Of a stretch of 34,154 nucleotides of DNA, positions 15,337-24,320 are shown one piece after another. The stretch is taken from NCBI GenBank assembly GCA_027046265.1, contig JALTZF010000067.1, positions 19,642 to 53,795 of the forward strand. Direction: 5' to 3'. Source of the DNA: Pyrodictiaceae archaeon. Lineage in GTDB: Archaea; Thermoproteota; Thermoprotei_A; Sulfolobales; Pyrodictiaceae. The position numbers and the translations under genes are program-made. Position 1 is the first letter of the stretch. The number at the start of each line of letters is the position of its first letter. Under the pieces are notes generated by a model, which made no database searches, had not been told where the DNA came from, and saw only the letters and a program-made list of their open reading frames with translations.

Positions 15337-15738
15337 ATGGTCATGCTCGACACGCTCGCAAATGCCTTAGCTACCATAGTGAATGCTGAAATGCGTGCAA
15401 AACCGGAAGTAGTAATAATGCCTGCCTCCAAGCTCATAGCTAATGTGCTACGTGTAATGCAGCGTGAGGGGTACATTGGTGAATTTGAATACATTGATGA
15501 TGGTCGTTGGGGTAAAATAAGGGTCAGACTTCTGGGAAGAATCAACAAGGCTGGTGTAATCAAGCCGAGGTACTCTATAAGTTATAGAGACTTGCTACGC
15601 ATGCCAGACTGGATACGTAAGTACTTGCCAAGCAGAGATATAGGTATACTAATCATATCAACAAGCCAAGGTGTAATGTCTCATAGGGAGGCTATTGTCA
15701 AGAGGATTGGCGGTGTTCTACTAGCCTACGTATACTAA
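15337..15738 (+). CDS. rps8: 30S ribosomal protein S8 (uS8)
   Basis: The protein of 133 residues shows the S8 two-domain pattern: [21 protein letters not shown] in part at the N-terminus, [21 protein letters not shown] near 37, and the C-terminal [17 protein letters not shown] that binds 16S helix 21. ATG follows GGAGGT with a 9-base spacer; a second ATG two codons later is possible. A 176-base gap, larger than others in this block, then separates it from L6. Confidence 0.96.
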   Translation: MVMLDTLANALATIVNAEMRAKPEVVIMPASKLIANVLRVMQREGYIGEFEYIDDGRWGKIRVRLLGRINKAGVIKPRYSISYRDLLRMPDWIRKYLPSRDIGILIISTSQGVMSHREAIVKRIGGVLLAYVY

Positions 15739-15876
15739 AATATGTAAATACAACGTAATGTAATTTTATTACTTTCAACTTATGCCTTTACATATAGCTT
15801 TTTGTTGTTCTCTCTCCAGCGACTAAGGCTAAATAAGGATAGTCCTTAGATCTTGAAGAGGCATACTACTAATTCG

Positions 15877-15886
15877 CTTAAATAAG
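15877..15886 (+). promoter_or_regulatory. Probable promoter before rpl6
   Basis: CTTAAATAAG fits an archaeal TATA element in the 176-base gap after S8. Transcription would start about 30 bases ahead of the L6 start, suggesting L6-L32e-L19e can be transcribed separately. Confidence 0.4.
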
Positions 15887-15938
15887 GGTAGCCCGCATGT
15901 GTTGACGCATAGGGTTGAAGAGGAGGGGTAAGAAAGCG

Positions 15939-16499
15939 TTGGTGAAGTATACACATGTAGCTGAAGAGGTCCGCATTCCAGAAGGAGTTGACGTCACCGT
16001 TGATGGGTTAAAGGTGACAGTACGTGGGCCTAAGGGCGAGCTTACTCGGGATTTCTCACATGCAAGAGGCATAATTATTCGGCTTGATGAAGATGAAGAA
16101 GGTAAGAAGATTGTAGTGGAGACGTTCTTCGCTAATAGGAGACAAAAAGCGTTAGTGGGCACCATAGCCTCTCATATAGAGAACATGGTTACAGGTGTAA
16201 CTAAGGGATACCGATACAAGTTACGCATAGTGTTTTCGCACTTCCCCATGACAGTGAAAGTTCAAGGCGATAAAGTCGTCATCGAGAACTTCCTCGGCGA
16301 AAAGGCTCCACGAGTCGCCAAGATCATGCCTGGTGTCACTGTTAAGGTGCAAAAGAATGATGTCATAGTTGAGGGTATAGACATTGAGGCTGTGGGGCAG
16401 ACTGCAGCAAACATAGAGCTTGCTACGAAAGTTAAGGATAGAGATAGGCGAGTCTTTATAGACGGGATATACATCTACGAGAAGGGGGTGGCAGAGTAA
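15939..16499 (+). CDS. rpl6: 50S ribosomal protein L6 (uL6)
   Basis: This archaeal L6 has the usual two repeated domains: [29 protein letters not shown] in segments near residues 10-38, and [16 protein letters not shown] near 95, ending with [16 protein letters not shown]6 lies near the GTPase-associated centre. The frame is open from a TTG at 15915, but a strong GAGGAGGGG sits just inside it, pointing to the TTG used here or the GTG directly after. Its stop overlaps the L32e ATG (TAATG). Confidence 0.94.
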   Translation: MVKYTHVAEEVRIPEGVDVTVDGLKVTVRGPKGELTRDFSHARGIIIRLDEDEEGKKIVVETFFANRRQKALVGTIASHIENMVTGVTKGYRYKLRIVFSHFPMTVKVQGDKVVIENFLGEKAPRVAKIMPGVTVKVQKNDVIVEGIDIEAVGQTAANIELATKVKDRDRRVFIDGIYIYEKGVAE

Positions 16500-16891
16500 T
16501 GGCTGGCAAAGGCAAGGACTTTGAGAGACTATTGAGGTTGCGTAAGAAGTTGAAGTCTAGGAAGCCAGAGTTCCTAAGAACACTTTGGTGGAAATTCCCC
16601 AAATTCAAGAACGACCCAAAGTGGAGGAAGCCTAAAGGAATAGATAACCCAATGAGGCTGCGGCTCAAGGGTAGACCACCTATTGTAGAAATAGGCTACG
16701 GCTCACCAGCAACTGTAAGAGGCCTTCACCCTACGGGGCTTAAACCTGTAAGAGTTAGTGCACCCTCTGACCTAGAGAAATTAGATCCTTCGAAACACAT
16801 CATAGTAATAGCATCAAGTGTCGGTCTTAGAAAACGTATGGAGATAATTAAGAAAGCGAAGGAATTAGGTTTCAAAGTTTCAAACCCCTAA
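16499..16891 (+). CDS. rpl32e: 50S ribosomal protein L32e (eL32)
   Basis: The 130-residue protein shows the L32e pattern: RLLRLRKKLKSRKPEFLR, then WRKPKGIDNPMRLRLKGRPP near 40-60, GYGSPATVRGLHPTGLKPV, and the C-terminal KELGFKVSNP. It is an archaeal/eukaryotic-specific large-subunit protein. The ATG overlaps the end of L6 and GGGGGTGG lies just upstream, so the genes are coupled. Confidence 0.95.
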   Translation: MAGKGKDFERLLRLRKKLKSRKPEFLRTLWWKFPKFKNDPKWRKPKGIDNPMRLRLKGRPPIVEIGYGSPATVRGLHPTGLKPVRVSAPSDLEKLDPSKHIIVIASSVGLRKRMEIIKKAKELGFKVSNP

Positions 16892-16938
16892 CATATTTTG
16901 GGGTCTCCTAGAAGTGTGTGGCTGGAGGGAGAAGGGAC

Positions 16939-17400
16939 TTGACCGATGTCAGCATGCAGAAACGCCTTGCAGCGGAAATACTTGGTGTAGGAGTGTCGCG
17001 TATATGGATAGATCCTAGCCAGCTGGATAAGGTATCTGAAGCCATAACAAGAGATGAAGTCAAGAAGCTTATAAAAGAAGGTATAATACAAGTTATACCG
17101 TCGCACTCACCCTCAAGGGGTAGATGGAGAGAGAAACATAAAGCCAAGAAGAAAGGAAGACATAGAGGGCCTGGAAGGCGTAAAGGGGACGCTTCAGCAC
17201 GCCGTGACCCCAAAGAAGAATGGATGACTCGTATACGTAAAATCAGAAGATACCTACGATACCTGCGTGACCATGGTGTAATAGATAGGAGAACATACAG
17301 GAAACTCTATATGTGGGCTAAGGGCGGTATGTTTCCAACATTCGCTTCACTAAAACGTTGGCTAGAAGAACATGGCTATCCAACAAGTGTACGTAAGTAA
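16939..17400 (+). CDS. rpl19e: 50S ribosomal protein L19e (eL19)
   Basis: The 153-residue protein matches archaeal L19e: QKRLAAEILGVGVSRIWIDP from residue 8, then a highly basic middle (RGRWREKHKAKKKGRHRGPG in pieces over 57-78), and RKIRRYLRYLRDHGVIDRRTYRKLY in the C-terminal helices. It forms an inter-subunit bridge. The start is taken as TTG, with GGAGGG and GAAGGG upstream and the family-typical MTD start; a GTG 21 bases earlier is in frame. It ends the block, and a 1-kb gap follows before L18. Confidence 0.95.
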   Translation: MTDVSMQKRLAAEILGVGVSRIWIDPSQLDKVSEAITRDEVKKLIKEGIIQVIPSHSPSRGRWREKHKAKKKGRHRGPGRRKGDASARRDPKEEWMTRIRKIRRYLRYLRDHGVIDRRTYRKLYMWAKGGMFPTFASLKRWLEEHGYPTSVRK

Positions 17401-17796
17401 ATTATGCTATCGACTTTAGTTAAGTAGCCGTATAAAATAATCTCACGGCGCTCAGTATGCATACAAGACTGCGGCAAGGAGGCTGTTTGAAAAATAATAT
17501 TGTCTACTTGTTTGTTATTATTATTATTATTATAGTTACATTTCTTAGCTAAAGCTGATAGAGGTTAAGTGTTAAGTAATGCCTCCATAATGCTTATGAA
17601 TAAATTAAGGAGTGGGCTTACTATGCTGGAGTAATGGGGTATTTATGCGGGTTTCTTTCATCACAAGCTTATTGATCACGGTTTTATTATATTCCCCTGC
17701 TAATCAGTCATGACTCTCTAGCGGTGATGACTGTTTCACCATTCACGCCTAACTTCTCTCTCGTGCAGAATTGTAATTTATCCTGATCCTAAGAGC
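17401..17796. other. Gap after rpl19e: no gene seen
   Basis: AT-rich sequence with no convincing reading frame on either strand. It contains a six-copy TTA simple repeat and several TATA-like patches, but no C/D boxes in workable arrangement and no GC-rich fold. Confidence 0.5.
17515..17532. repeat. (TTA)6 simple repeat
   Basis: Six uninterrupted copies of TTA stand in the non-coding gap between L19e and L18. Confidence 0.9.
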
Positions 17797-17991
17797 TTGA
17801 TAAACGTAATTGCCAAGTCTAGTGATGGCCGTGTATACGTTGTCTTTGCTAATGAGAGTCTTAGTGCCCGTGTAGGCAGGGCATCCAAGCTAGCTAAGAG
17901 ACTTAAAATGGATGCCGAAGTTAAGGAGGAGCCCTATACTGCTATGTACGATATCAAAACAATAGGGCTGAGCTACTTAGTAAAACTATAA
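17797..17991 (+). CDS. Doubtful small ORF (64 aa)
   Basis: I do not recognise this protein. The frame opens with TTG and no clear ribosome binding site, and it is also open upstream without an ATG. The composition looks protein-like rather than random: a strand pair (NVIAKSSDGRVYVVFA), a basic helix (RVGRASKLAKRLKMDAEV) and a hydrophobic end (TIGLSYLVKL). It stands alone in the break between L19e and L18. It could be a small crenarchaeal gene, a remnant, or a chance frame. Confidence 0.35.
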   Translation: MINVIAKSSDGRVYVVFANESLSARVGRASKLAKRLKMDAEVKEEPYTAMYDIKTIGLSYLVKL

Positions 17992-18421
17992 ACATATATG
18001 TATCATCCAAGAGCACGGCCCCCATTACGATTCCATAACTAGTGTTTTTCGAAACTCTATGGATGGCAACCCTAGTATCACAAGTCCTTCAGACGAGGAA
18101 GTAATGATAGATAGGCTGCTTCTGGGATGCACACAGACTCCATGACTAGAAAACTTAGTATCCTTGAGTCAAACGATTACACGCTCTATTAGTATCCAGT
18201 AACCCTCATTATTGTACTAACCCTAGGGGTTTTTCTATGTAAGAAGAGCACTTTGCAAATATAATTTGTAATGGATATGCCTTGTCTTGTGTAAAGTTAT
18301 GTACTAGGCTTAGCCTCAAACTGTTGCAGCCTGTGTTTTACACCATTCTTTTATTAGGGGTTCTGCTCTTGCTGTGTGGTCTGGGACTCGCTCTCGTTAG
18401 CAGAAGAGGCGGTGACACAGG
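17992..18421. other. Gap before rpl18: no gene seen
   Basis: No convincing gene or RNA is seen. A TATA-like AAATATAATTT at about 18257-18267 could drive the L18 block. A hydrophobic frame from 18282 runs into the L18 gene in another register and is discounted. Confidence 0.45.
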
Positions 18422-19060
18422 TTGGCGCATGGGCCACGGTATAAAGTCCCTAAGAGGCGTAGGCGCGAGGGTAAGACCAACTACTATAAGCGTTATGTAA
18501 TGATACTTTCAGGTAAGCCTAGACTAGTAGTAAGGAAGACTAACAAGTACATATGGGTTCAACTAATAGTAGCAAAGCCTCAAGGAGATGTGACAGTAGT
18601 AGCAGCCCACAGCCGTGAACTCGCCAAGAGGTATGGGTGGATGGGTGGTACAAAGAACACTTCAGCAGCATACTTGACTGGTCTTCTTGCAGGTCTGCGT
18701 GCCTTAAAGGCAGGCTATAACTATGCTGTCCTAGATATAGGGCTTCATAGACCCGTAAAGGGCTCCCGCGTCTTTGCTGCAATGAAGGGTGCGGTTGATG
18801 CAGGTCTAGAAGTGCCACACAGCGAGGAGATACTCCCAGAGGAGTACCGCATAAGAGGTGAACACGTGGCAAAGTATGCAGCTATGCTAAAGGAGCAGAA
18901 CCCAGAGCTCTACGAGCGCAGATTCAGCTTGTACTTAAAGAGAGGCCTTGAGCCAGAAAAGCTTCCTGAGCACTTTGAGGAAGTTAAGAATAAAATACTA
19001 GAAGAGTACCGAGATGTGATTGAAAAAGTAAAGACGGGCACGGAGGCTGACGAGCAATGA
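18422..19060 (+). CDS. rpl18: 50S ribosomal protein L18 (uL18)
   Basis: The protein of 212 residues is a full archaeal L18, which binds 5S rRNA. Markers are [21 protein letters not shown] in pieces at the N-terminus, [20 protein letters not shown] near 40, [14 protein letters not shown] near 85, and the archaeal C-terminal extension with [21 protein letters not shown]. The start is TTG, with GGCGGTGA about 8 bases upstream. It is normally adjacent to L19e; here 1 kb separates them. Its stop overlaps the S5 ATG (ATGA). Confidence 0.95.
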   Translation: MAHGPRYKVPKRRRREGKTNYYKRYVMILSGKPRLVVRKTNKYIWVQLIVAKPQGDVTVVAAHSRELAKRYGWMGGTKNTSAAYLTGLLAGLRALKAGYNYAVLDIGLHRPVKGSRVFAAMKGAVDAGLEVPHSEEILPEEYRIRGEHVAKYAAMLKEQNPELYERRFSLYLKRGLEPEKLPEHFEEVKNKILEEYRDVIEKVKTGTEADEQ

Positions 19061-19695
19061 GCATGTCACCATATGAACTTGAGCAAGAATGGAGGCCACG
19101 GACATTTGTGGGTAGACTAGTGAAAGAAGGGAGAATTAAAAGTATAACAGAGATCTTTGAGAGGAACCTGCCAATTCTGGAGCCTGAAATAGTAGACTAC
19201 CTCGTAGGTCCTGAACTCAAATCTGAGACCGTAGACGTTAACCTCGTCCAGAAAATGACTGATGCAGGTAGAATCAATAGGTTTCGTGTAGTAGTAGTGA
19301 TAGGCAATGAAAACGGATTAGTAGGTGTAGGCCAAGGCAAAGCACGGCAACTACGTATAGCGATAGAGAAGGCTATAAGAAATGCTAAACTTAACATCAT
19401 ACCAGTCCGTAGAGGGTGTGGTAGCTGGGAGTGCTTGTGTGATGAGCCTCACAGTGTACCATTCACTGTTAGAGGTAAGAGTGGGAGTGTTGAAGTTGTA
19501 TTGAAGCCTGCACCTAGGGGTACGGGTCTAGTCACTGGCGATGCGGCAAAAGTCGTACTTAGGCTAGCAGGAATAAAGGATGTGTGGAGCTTCACAAAGG
19601 GAGACACGAGGACAACCATAAACTTCGTAAAAGCCACGTACAACGCGCTCAAGCGGACATACGAGTTCGTAACACCACTAGACTGGTCTGCATGA
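19057..19695 (+). CDS. rps5: 30S ribosomal protein S5 (uS5)
   Basis: This 212-residue archaeal S5, which guards decoding fidelity on the small subunit, shows [24 protein letters not shown] in segments near residues 70-93, then [21 protein letters not shown] near 115 and [23 protein letters not shown] further on. ATGA overlap with L18 implies coupled translation. Length and domains (dsRNA-binding-like N-domain and the S5 fold) are normal. Confidence 0.96.
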   Translation: MSMSPYELEQEWRPRTFVGRLVKEGRIKSITEIFERNLPILEPEIVDYLVGPELKSETVDVNLVQKMTDAGRINRFRVVVVIGNENGLVGVGQGKARQLRIAIEKAIRNAKLNIIPVRRGCGSWECLCDEPHSVPFTVRGKSGSVEVVLKPAPRGTGLVTGDAAKVVLRLAGIKDVWSFTKGDTRTTINFVKATYNALKRTYEFVTPLDWSA

Positions 19696-19778
19696 ATATA
19701 GTGTATATGATTCAGTATAACCAAGAACCCTTCATGTATCGATCGTCTCTAACCAATACATTGATGGGTGGTTTATGT

Positions 19779-20333
19779 ATGCAGACCAGTGTTATTCCAC
19801 AAGAAAAAGAGGCAGAGAAGCAGGAGGCTAGCCAAGTCAAGCTCTACGCAATTATACGTATACGCGGCCGCGTGGATGTTCACCCAGACGTAGAGCATAC
19901 ACTAAAGCTGCTTAGACTGCACAGAAAGCACCACCTAGTCTTGTACCCTTCAACATTGCCGGGAATAGAGAGAATGTTACACAGGGTGAAGGACTGGATT
20001 ACTTGGGGAGAGATAGATCGTGACACACTCATAGAACTCTTAAGAAGGAGGGGTAGAATTCCTGGCAATAAGCCACTAACAGATGAGTATGTTGCTGAGA
20101 AATTAGGCTTGAAAGGCGGTGTTAAGGAACTTGCTGACAAGCTCTTAAAGGGAGAAATAATGCTCCACAAATTATACGATAAGAAGAGCAAGAAGTGGAT
20201 CATTAAGCCAGTATTCCGGCTTCACCCTCCTCGTGGAGGGTTCAGGGGAAGCATAAAGAAGCCCTATGGAGCTGGAGGAGAACTAGGCTATCGTGGTCCT
20301 GCTATAAATGAGCTTATACGTAGAATGCTCTAA
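19779..20333 (+). CDS. rpl30: 50S ribosomal protein L30 (uL30)
   Basis: The core VKLYAIIRIRGRVDVHPDVEHTLKLLRLH in part, beginning near residue 17, and KDWITWGEIDRDTLIELLRRRG near 65 mark archaeal L30, with the C-terminal extension typical of archaea (FRLHPPRGGFRGSIKKPYG). The frame is open much further upstream into S5, but that part is a shadow. The ATG used has GGGTGG about 7 bases upstream and gives 184 residues, including a charged N-terminal leader somewhat longer than usual. Confidence 0.95.
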   Translation: MQTSVIPQEKEAEKQEASQVKLYAIIRIRGRVDVHPDVEHTLKLLRLHRKHHLVLYPSTLPGIERMLHRVKDWITWGEIDRDTLIELLRRRGRIPGNKPLTDEYVAEKLGLKGGVKELADKLLKGEIMLHKLYDKKSKKWIIKPVFRLHPPRGGFRGSIKKPYGAGGELGYRGPAINELIRRML

Positions 20334-20359
20334 ACCTAGTATGTGGAGGTGTTACAGGG

Positions 20360-20821
20360 ATGGTTGTTCGTAAGAGACGTAAGAGTAGGAAGCTTAGGGG
20401 GCGGACGAGAACTATGGGCTGGGGCAGAATAGGCCAGCACCGTAAGAGTGGCAGTAGAGGAGGATTTGGCGCAGCTGGTATGCATAAGCATATGTGGACA
20501 TGGGTTGTCAAGTATGCTCCAACGTGGTTTGGCAAGCATGGCTTCAACCCACCTCAGAAATATGAGGTTAAAGCCAAGGAGATAAATGTTGGCGAACTTG
20601 CTGAAAACCTTAATGAGTGGCTCGCAAAAGGCATAGCACGTGAGGATGAAGGCCGTATAGTTGTTAATCTCGCAGAGATGGGGTATCATAAGTTGCTAGG
20701 TAGAGGGAGTATAGACAAACCAGTTAAAGTCATAGTATCTGAAGCGACAGAGAGAGCAATTAAGAAGATAAAACAAGCAGGCGGCGAGGTAGTATTACTA
20801 TCAGCCAGTGAAGAAAGGTAG
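20360..20821 (+). CDS. rpl15: 50S ribosomal protein L15 (uL15)
   Basis: The protein of 153 residues has the L15 pattern: very basic, glycine-rich N-terminus with RKSRKLRGRTRTMGWGRIGQ in part and GGFGAAGMHKH, then WFGKHGF and the globular C-terminal domain with VIVSEATERAIKKIKQAGGEV. It is a late-assembling large-subunit protein. ATG follows GGAGGTG with a somewhat long spacer. It closes the ribosomal block before a 249-base gap and SecY. Confidence 0.95.
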   Translation: MVVRKRRKSRKLRGRTRTMGWGRIGQHRKSGSRGGFGAAGMHKHMWTWVVKYAPTWFGKHGFNPPQKYEVKAKEINVGELAENLNEWLAKGIAREDEGRIVVNLAEMGYHKLLGRGSIDKPVKVIVSEATERAIKKIKQAGGEVVLLSASEER

Positions 20822-21025
20822 AAAGCTAAGTTCACTAGGTCTTAGTCAAGAACCACGATAAGTCTTGTCTTGCAAGCTGTGCACTCACTGGGTTTTACCC
20901 CCTAAAGTACTACAACGCTAAAACCTTACTCTAAGTAAGCCCCGATAAAAGTAGTCACTAAAGTTAATAATTAATTTATTTGATAATCCTCTTTAGTTGA
21001 CTTTCATGCTCATAGTTGCGATGCC

Positions 21026-21034
21026 CTTATATGG
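21026..21034 (+). promoter_or_regulatory. Probable secY promoter
   Basis: CTTATATGG is a TATA-like element about 40 bases before the SecY ATG, in the 249-base gap after L15. The leader would be short, around 12-15 bases. Confidence 0.4.
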
Positions 21035-21070
21035 CTTGCACCTCCCGTTCTCCACTAGGGCTGACATACT

Positions 21071-22450
21071 ATGGCGATTATGGAGGCGCTTGCTGAGGTA
21101 TCAAAGTACATCCCCTCTGTCGAGAAGCCTGCGCGACGTCCACCGTTGCCGACAAGGTTAACCTGGACCGGATTAGTTGTACTACTATACTTAATTATGG
21201 GTGAAATACCGCTTTATGGAGTTAATCTTGGTGGTGCACAGCAGTCACAAGCATTAGCACAGATGCTTCTTGGCATGAACATAGGGTCACTCATGACTTT
21301 GGGTATAGGCCCCATAGTAACTGCTGGCATAGTCCTCGAAGTCTTAGTTGGCGGCGGCCTCATAGAGATGGATTTGACAAAGCCTAGAGACCGTAAAATC
21401 TTCATGGGTGCACAGCGTACTCTCTCAATAATCTTTGCTGCACTAGAAGCAGCAGCTTATGCTATTGGTGGAGTATTCTGGCAGACAACACTGGGTGGAG
21501 CGGCACCTATAGGTGTACCAGGATGGGTTAAAGCATTAATTGTTGTCCAGCTAGTGTTTGCAACACTCATACTAATGTGGTTCGATGAACTTGTAAGGAA
21601 TGGATGGGGAATAGGTAGTGCACTGAGCCTCTTCATCGTCGCTGGTGTGGTGAAGGGAATGGTGTGGAGACTCGCTGGGCCTGTGATAGTTACGGAAGCT
21701 GGGGACTACTATGGCTGGATTCCTCAAATAGTACTTAATCGTGACCTTGCAATACTGCGACGAGGCTTACCAGACTTTATAGGATTAGTGGCTACCATAG
21801 TGCTGATAATGACCTTGCTGTATTTCCAGCTCATGCGTGTCTATATACCAGTTACAAGTCCCCGGTATGGTAGTATAAAGACAAGGATTCCACTAAACTT
21901 TATATATGTGACTAACATACCGATACTCTTCGTTGCCATACTCGTCTCTGATCTTCAGATATTCTATACTCTCGCCGCAAGCATTGCTGGCCAAGAGAAT
22001 ATCGTTGCGAAACTCTTTGCTTACGCTCACGAGATTACCCGTCCACCACAGGGCCTCCTTGAGGCTGTAAGTGAACCTTTACGCACTTTAGGCTTCGCTA
22101 TTTCATGGCTTGTACTAGGACTAATCTTTGGCTTTATCTGGGTAGAAATAGCTGGTCTTAGCCCTAGGCATCAAGCCGAGAACCTTGTGAAATCAGGGCT
22201 AGAATTGCCAGGCATAAGGAAGAATGTCAAGATGCTGGAGAGAATTCTCGCAAGATACATATATCCTTTGACAATCATAAGCTCACTACTAGTTACAGGC
22301 ATAGCAATAATAGCAGACATATTTGGAGCCTACAGTTATGGTAGTGGCTTGGTGCTACTTGTAGGCATAATCTATAACTTCTACGAACAGCTAGCATATG
22401 AGAGGACTCTGGAGATGTACCCAATGTTGCAGAGGATTATAGGTCGCTAG
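21071..22450 (+). CDS. secY: Preprotein translocase subunit SecY
   Basis: The protein of 459 residues has ten predicted membrane helices and is the pore of the Sec translocon. Markers are the N-terminal LTWTGLVVLLYLIMGEIPLYG, the plug-helix region with MNIGSLMTLGIGPIVTAGIVL in part near residues 75-95, the cytoplasmic loop with VYIPVTSPRYGSIKTRIPL near 256, and the NLVKSGLELPGIRK segment near 370. It follows L15 in the standard archaeal order and is followed by Adk. Internal ATG codons exist, but the first keeps the N-terminal cytosolic helix. Confidence 0.96.
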   Translation: MAIMEALAEVSKYIPSVEKPARRPPLPTRLTWTGLVVLLYLIMGEIPLYGVNLGGAQQSQALAQMLLGMNIGSLMTLGIGPIVTAGIVLEVLVGGGLIEMDLTKPRDRKIFMGAQRTLSIIFAALEAAAYAIGGVFWQTTLGGAAPIGVPGWVKALIVVQLVFATLILMWFDELVRNGWGIGSALSLFIVAGVVKGMVWRLAGPVIVTEAGDYYGWIPQIVLNRDLAILRRGLPDFIGLVATIVLIMTLLYFQLMRVYIPVTSPRYGSIKTRIPLNFIYVTNIPILFVAILVSDLQIFYTLAASIAGQENIVAKLFAYAHEITRPPQGLLEAVSEPLRTLGFAISWLVLGLIFGFIWVEIAGLSPRHQAENLVKSGLELPGIRKNVKMLERILARYIYPLTIISSLLVTGIAIIADIFGAYSYGSGLVLLVGIIYNFYEQLAYERTLEMYPMLQRIIGR

Positions 22451-22568
22451 GAACTCAACTCCGGCATACCATTTATACACAAGCTTACTTAAAAACATTA
22501 AGATTACTTTTAAACTGTTTATACAACAACTACGCATGGGTAGCAGAACTAGAGACGAGTGATACGCC

Positions 22569-23204
22569 ATGCCCCCCCGCAATAAATTCATAACTATCAT
22601 TGTTACTGGAGTACCAGGTGTTGGCAAGACAACTGTGTTGAATAAAACTAAGGAAATACTTGAGCAAGAAAACATGGAATTCAAGATAGCTAACTTCGGC
22701 AATTATATGCTCTCGGTTGCCATAAAAAAGGGGTGGGTTAAGCACCGCGATGAGTTAAGGCATCTACCTTTAAGGAGGCAACTTGAATTACAAGAATTTG
22801 CTGCGCGAGCACTAAGACTTGATGCTGAGCACCAGCTCACGAACAAGGGGATTTTGTTCGTCGATACCCACGCAGTGATAAAGACTCCTACTGGCTACTG
22901 GCCAGGATTACCTGAAAATGTTGTTAAAGAACTGAAGCCAGACTCTATAGTAGTTATTGAAGCTCCGCCAGAGATTATATATGAACATCATAGACGCGAT
23001 GCTAGTCGTAAGAGAAGTGATATAGGTGGTATTAATCAAATAGGCGAACTTCTGAGCATTGCACGTGTTGCAGCAATGAGTAGTGCTGTCCTAGTTGCTG
23101 CTAGCGTATATGTTGTTGAAAATGTAGAAGGTAAGCCAGAAGAGGCTGCCTATAAGCTTGTGGCGCTCGCAAAAATGCTTATGGAGATGAATAATAAAAG
23201 TTAA
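22569..23204 (+). CDS. adkA: Archaeal adenylate kinase
   Basis: This is the archaeal trimeric type of adenylate kinase, which interconverts AMP, ADP and ATP. The P-loop GVPGVGKTT lies at residues 14-22. Further markers are FGNYML near 46, LPLRRQLELQEFAA near 73, and the DTHAVIKTPTGYWPGLP segment near 110. The length of 211 residues is slightly above the usual 190-200. ATG follows a GTGAT-type ribosome binding site. A TATA-like TTTTAAAC/GTTTATAC lies about 50 bases upstream. The SecY-Adk order is standard. Confidence 0.95.
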   Translation: MPPRNKFITIIVTGVPGVGKTTVLNKTKEILEQENMEFKIANFGNYMLSVAIKKGWVKHRDELRHLPLRRQLELQEFAARALRLDAEHQLTNKGILFVDTHAVIKTPTGYWPGLPENVVKELKPDSIVVIEAPPEIIYEHHRRDASRKRSDIGGINQIGELLSIARVAAMSSAVLVAASVYVVENVEGKPEEAAYKLVALAKMLMEMNNKS

Positions 23205-23228
23205 TTCAAATTTACGTGGTGCAGTTAT

Positions 23229-23711
23229 TTGAACCCCATCTTAGTTTATGAGGCCTACCTTGTTGGCCTTGCTTTCTCGTCGCTCATATTGTCTGAACTA
23301 CTTTTCGCGTATTGGTCCGGAAAAGATTACTTGCGCATCCGTGCCGAGATAGAATATCTCATTCGTAGGATACGGGAGCTAGAGCTAGAAGGAAAGAGGC
23401 GTAGAAGAGTCGTTGCAAGTCTTGCTACAAAGGTTAATGTTTTAAGGACTAGCATGAAGAGACTCTTGTTTATGCGACTACTATCACTCTTGCTGATGTA
23501 TAGTGTAGTTGCTATTATAGCCCTCCTAAGATTTTCTCTCTCATTTCTCCCCCTAAACTGTTGTATTCCTCTATTCGCACTAGAGGCCAATGGCGTCTGT
23601 GTAATCTCGTCAGCCATAATTCTCGCCTTTTCCTTCCTTGCAGCTCTCCCGCTCGTACAAGAAGACATAGTACTCATAACTCTCTACAAACGCTTAAGCT
23701 TAGAGAGATAA
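23229..23711 (+). CDS. EMC3/TMCO1-like membrane protein (DUF106)
   Basis: This 160-residue protein fits the archaeal DUF106 family, related to the Oxa1/YidC/EMC3/TMCO1 insertases. It has a membrane segment at about residues 5-29, a charged coiled-coil hairpin over 35-75 (IEYLIRRIRELELEGKRRRR in part), and two further membrane segments at about 80-105 and 124-143. Members are thought to help insert membrane proteins, consistent with SecY close by. The gene lies between Adk and L34e, the usual archaeal place. The start is TTG, with GGTG about 8 bases upstream. Sequence conservation in this family is weak, so the neighbourhood carries much of the call. Confidence 0.8.
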   Translation: MNPILVYEAYLVGLAFSSLILSELLFAYWSGKDYLRIRAEIEYLIRRIRELELEGKRRRRVVASLATKVNVLRTSMKRLLFMRLLSLLLMYSVVAIIALLRFSLSFLPLNCCIPLFALEANGVCVISSAIILAFSFLAALPLVQEDIVLITLYKRLSLER

Positions 23712-23778
23712 GACTATAAAAGCCTAGTAGGTCCTAGGAAGTTATGCACGGTGCTCTCCTCTGAGGGGTTGAGGTACG

Positions 23779-24102
23779 ATGCCGCGCCCTTACCAGAGAA
23801 CAAAGTCAAGGAGAAAAGTGCATGTTCGGACACCCGGAGGTAGAACAGTTATACACTATGAGAAGAGGAGACCAGGCCCAGCACGTTGTGCTATATGTGG
23901 TCGTACACTTAATGGAGTACCTCGGCTGAGGCCAGTTGAGCTAAGAAAGCTCCCCAAGACAGCAAAGAGACCAGAAAGACCTTTCGGCGGTACATTATGT
24001 CCTTCATGTCTAGAAAAGTTGTTAAAGAAAAGTATTAGGCAGACGGTTCTGCTGCAACTCTCAAGTCTCCGTAGTTCAAGCGAGCCAACTATCACGGCTT
24101 GA
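23779..24102 (+). CDS. rpl34e: 50S ribosomal protein L34e (eL34)
   Basis: The 107-residue protein starts with the L34e pattern [20 protein letters not shown] in part, followed by a zinc site built from CAIC (residues 37-40) and CPSC (residues 74-77), and [19 protein letters not shown] between. The C-terminal tail rich in Ser is slightly longer than usual. ATG follows GAGGGGTTGAGG. It is an archaeal/eukaryotic-specific protein. Confidence 0.94.
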   Translation: MPRPYQRTKSRRKVHVRTPGGRTVIHYEKRRPGPARCAICGRTLNGVPRLRPVELRKLPKTAKRPERPFGGTLCPSCLEKLLKKSIRQTVLLQLSSLRSSSEPTITA

Positions 24103-24320
24103 GTAAAACACATCCTCTCTTCGTAATCTCTCCTGAATATATATGTTTGTGAACAACTAACTATGCTATTAATATTATGATACTTGTCTTCACATCATAT
24201 TATAGTGCTGATTCCGATTAAACTCCGATTACAAGTGTTGTGATAAAGGATAACTATTTGTGAGATAACGAGACAAGCTGTTATTTTAGCTCTTCTACCT
24301 CATCTTATGGGTGAACTACT

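Noticed and set aside
17640-17760. C-box-like GTGATGA words on both strands in the L19e-L18 gap
   Set aside because: No D box at a workable distance and no terminal stem.
18282-18500. 72-codon frame with a hydrophobic stretch before and into L18
   Set aside because: It runs into the L18 gene in another register and has no ribosome binding site; probably chance.
19584-19778. Long N-terminal extension of the L30 frame into S5
   Set aside because: This part is the shadow of S5 coding in another register; the internal ATG has a proper GGGTGG site and family-typical length.
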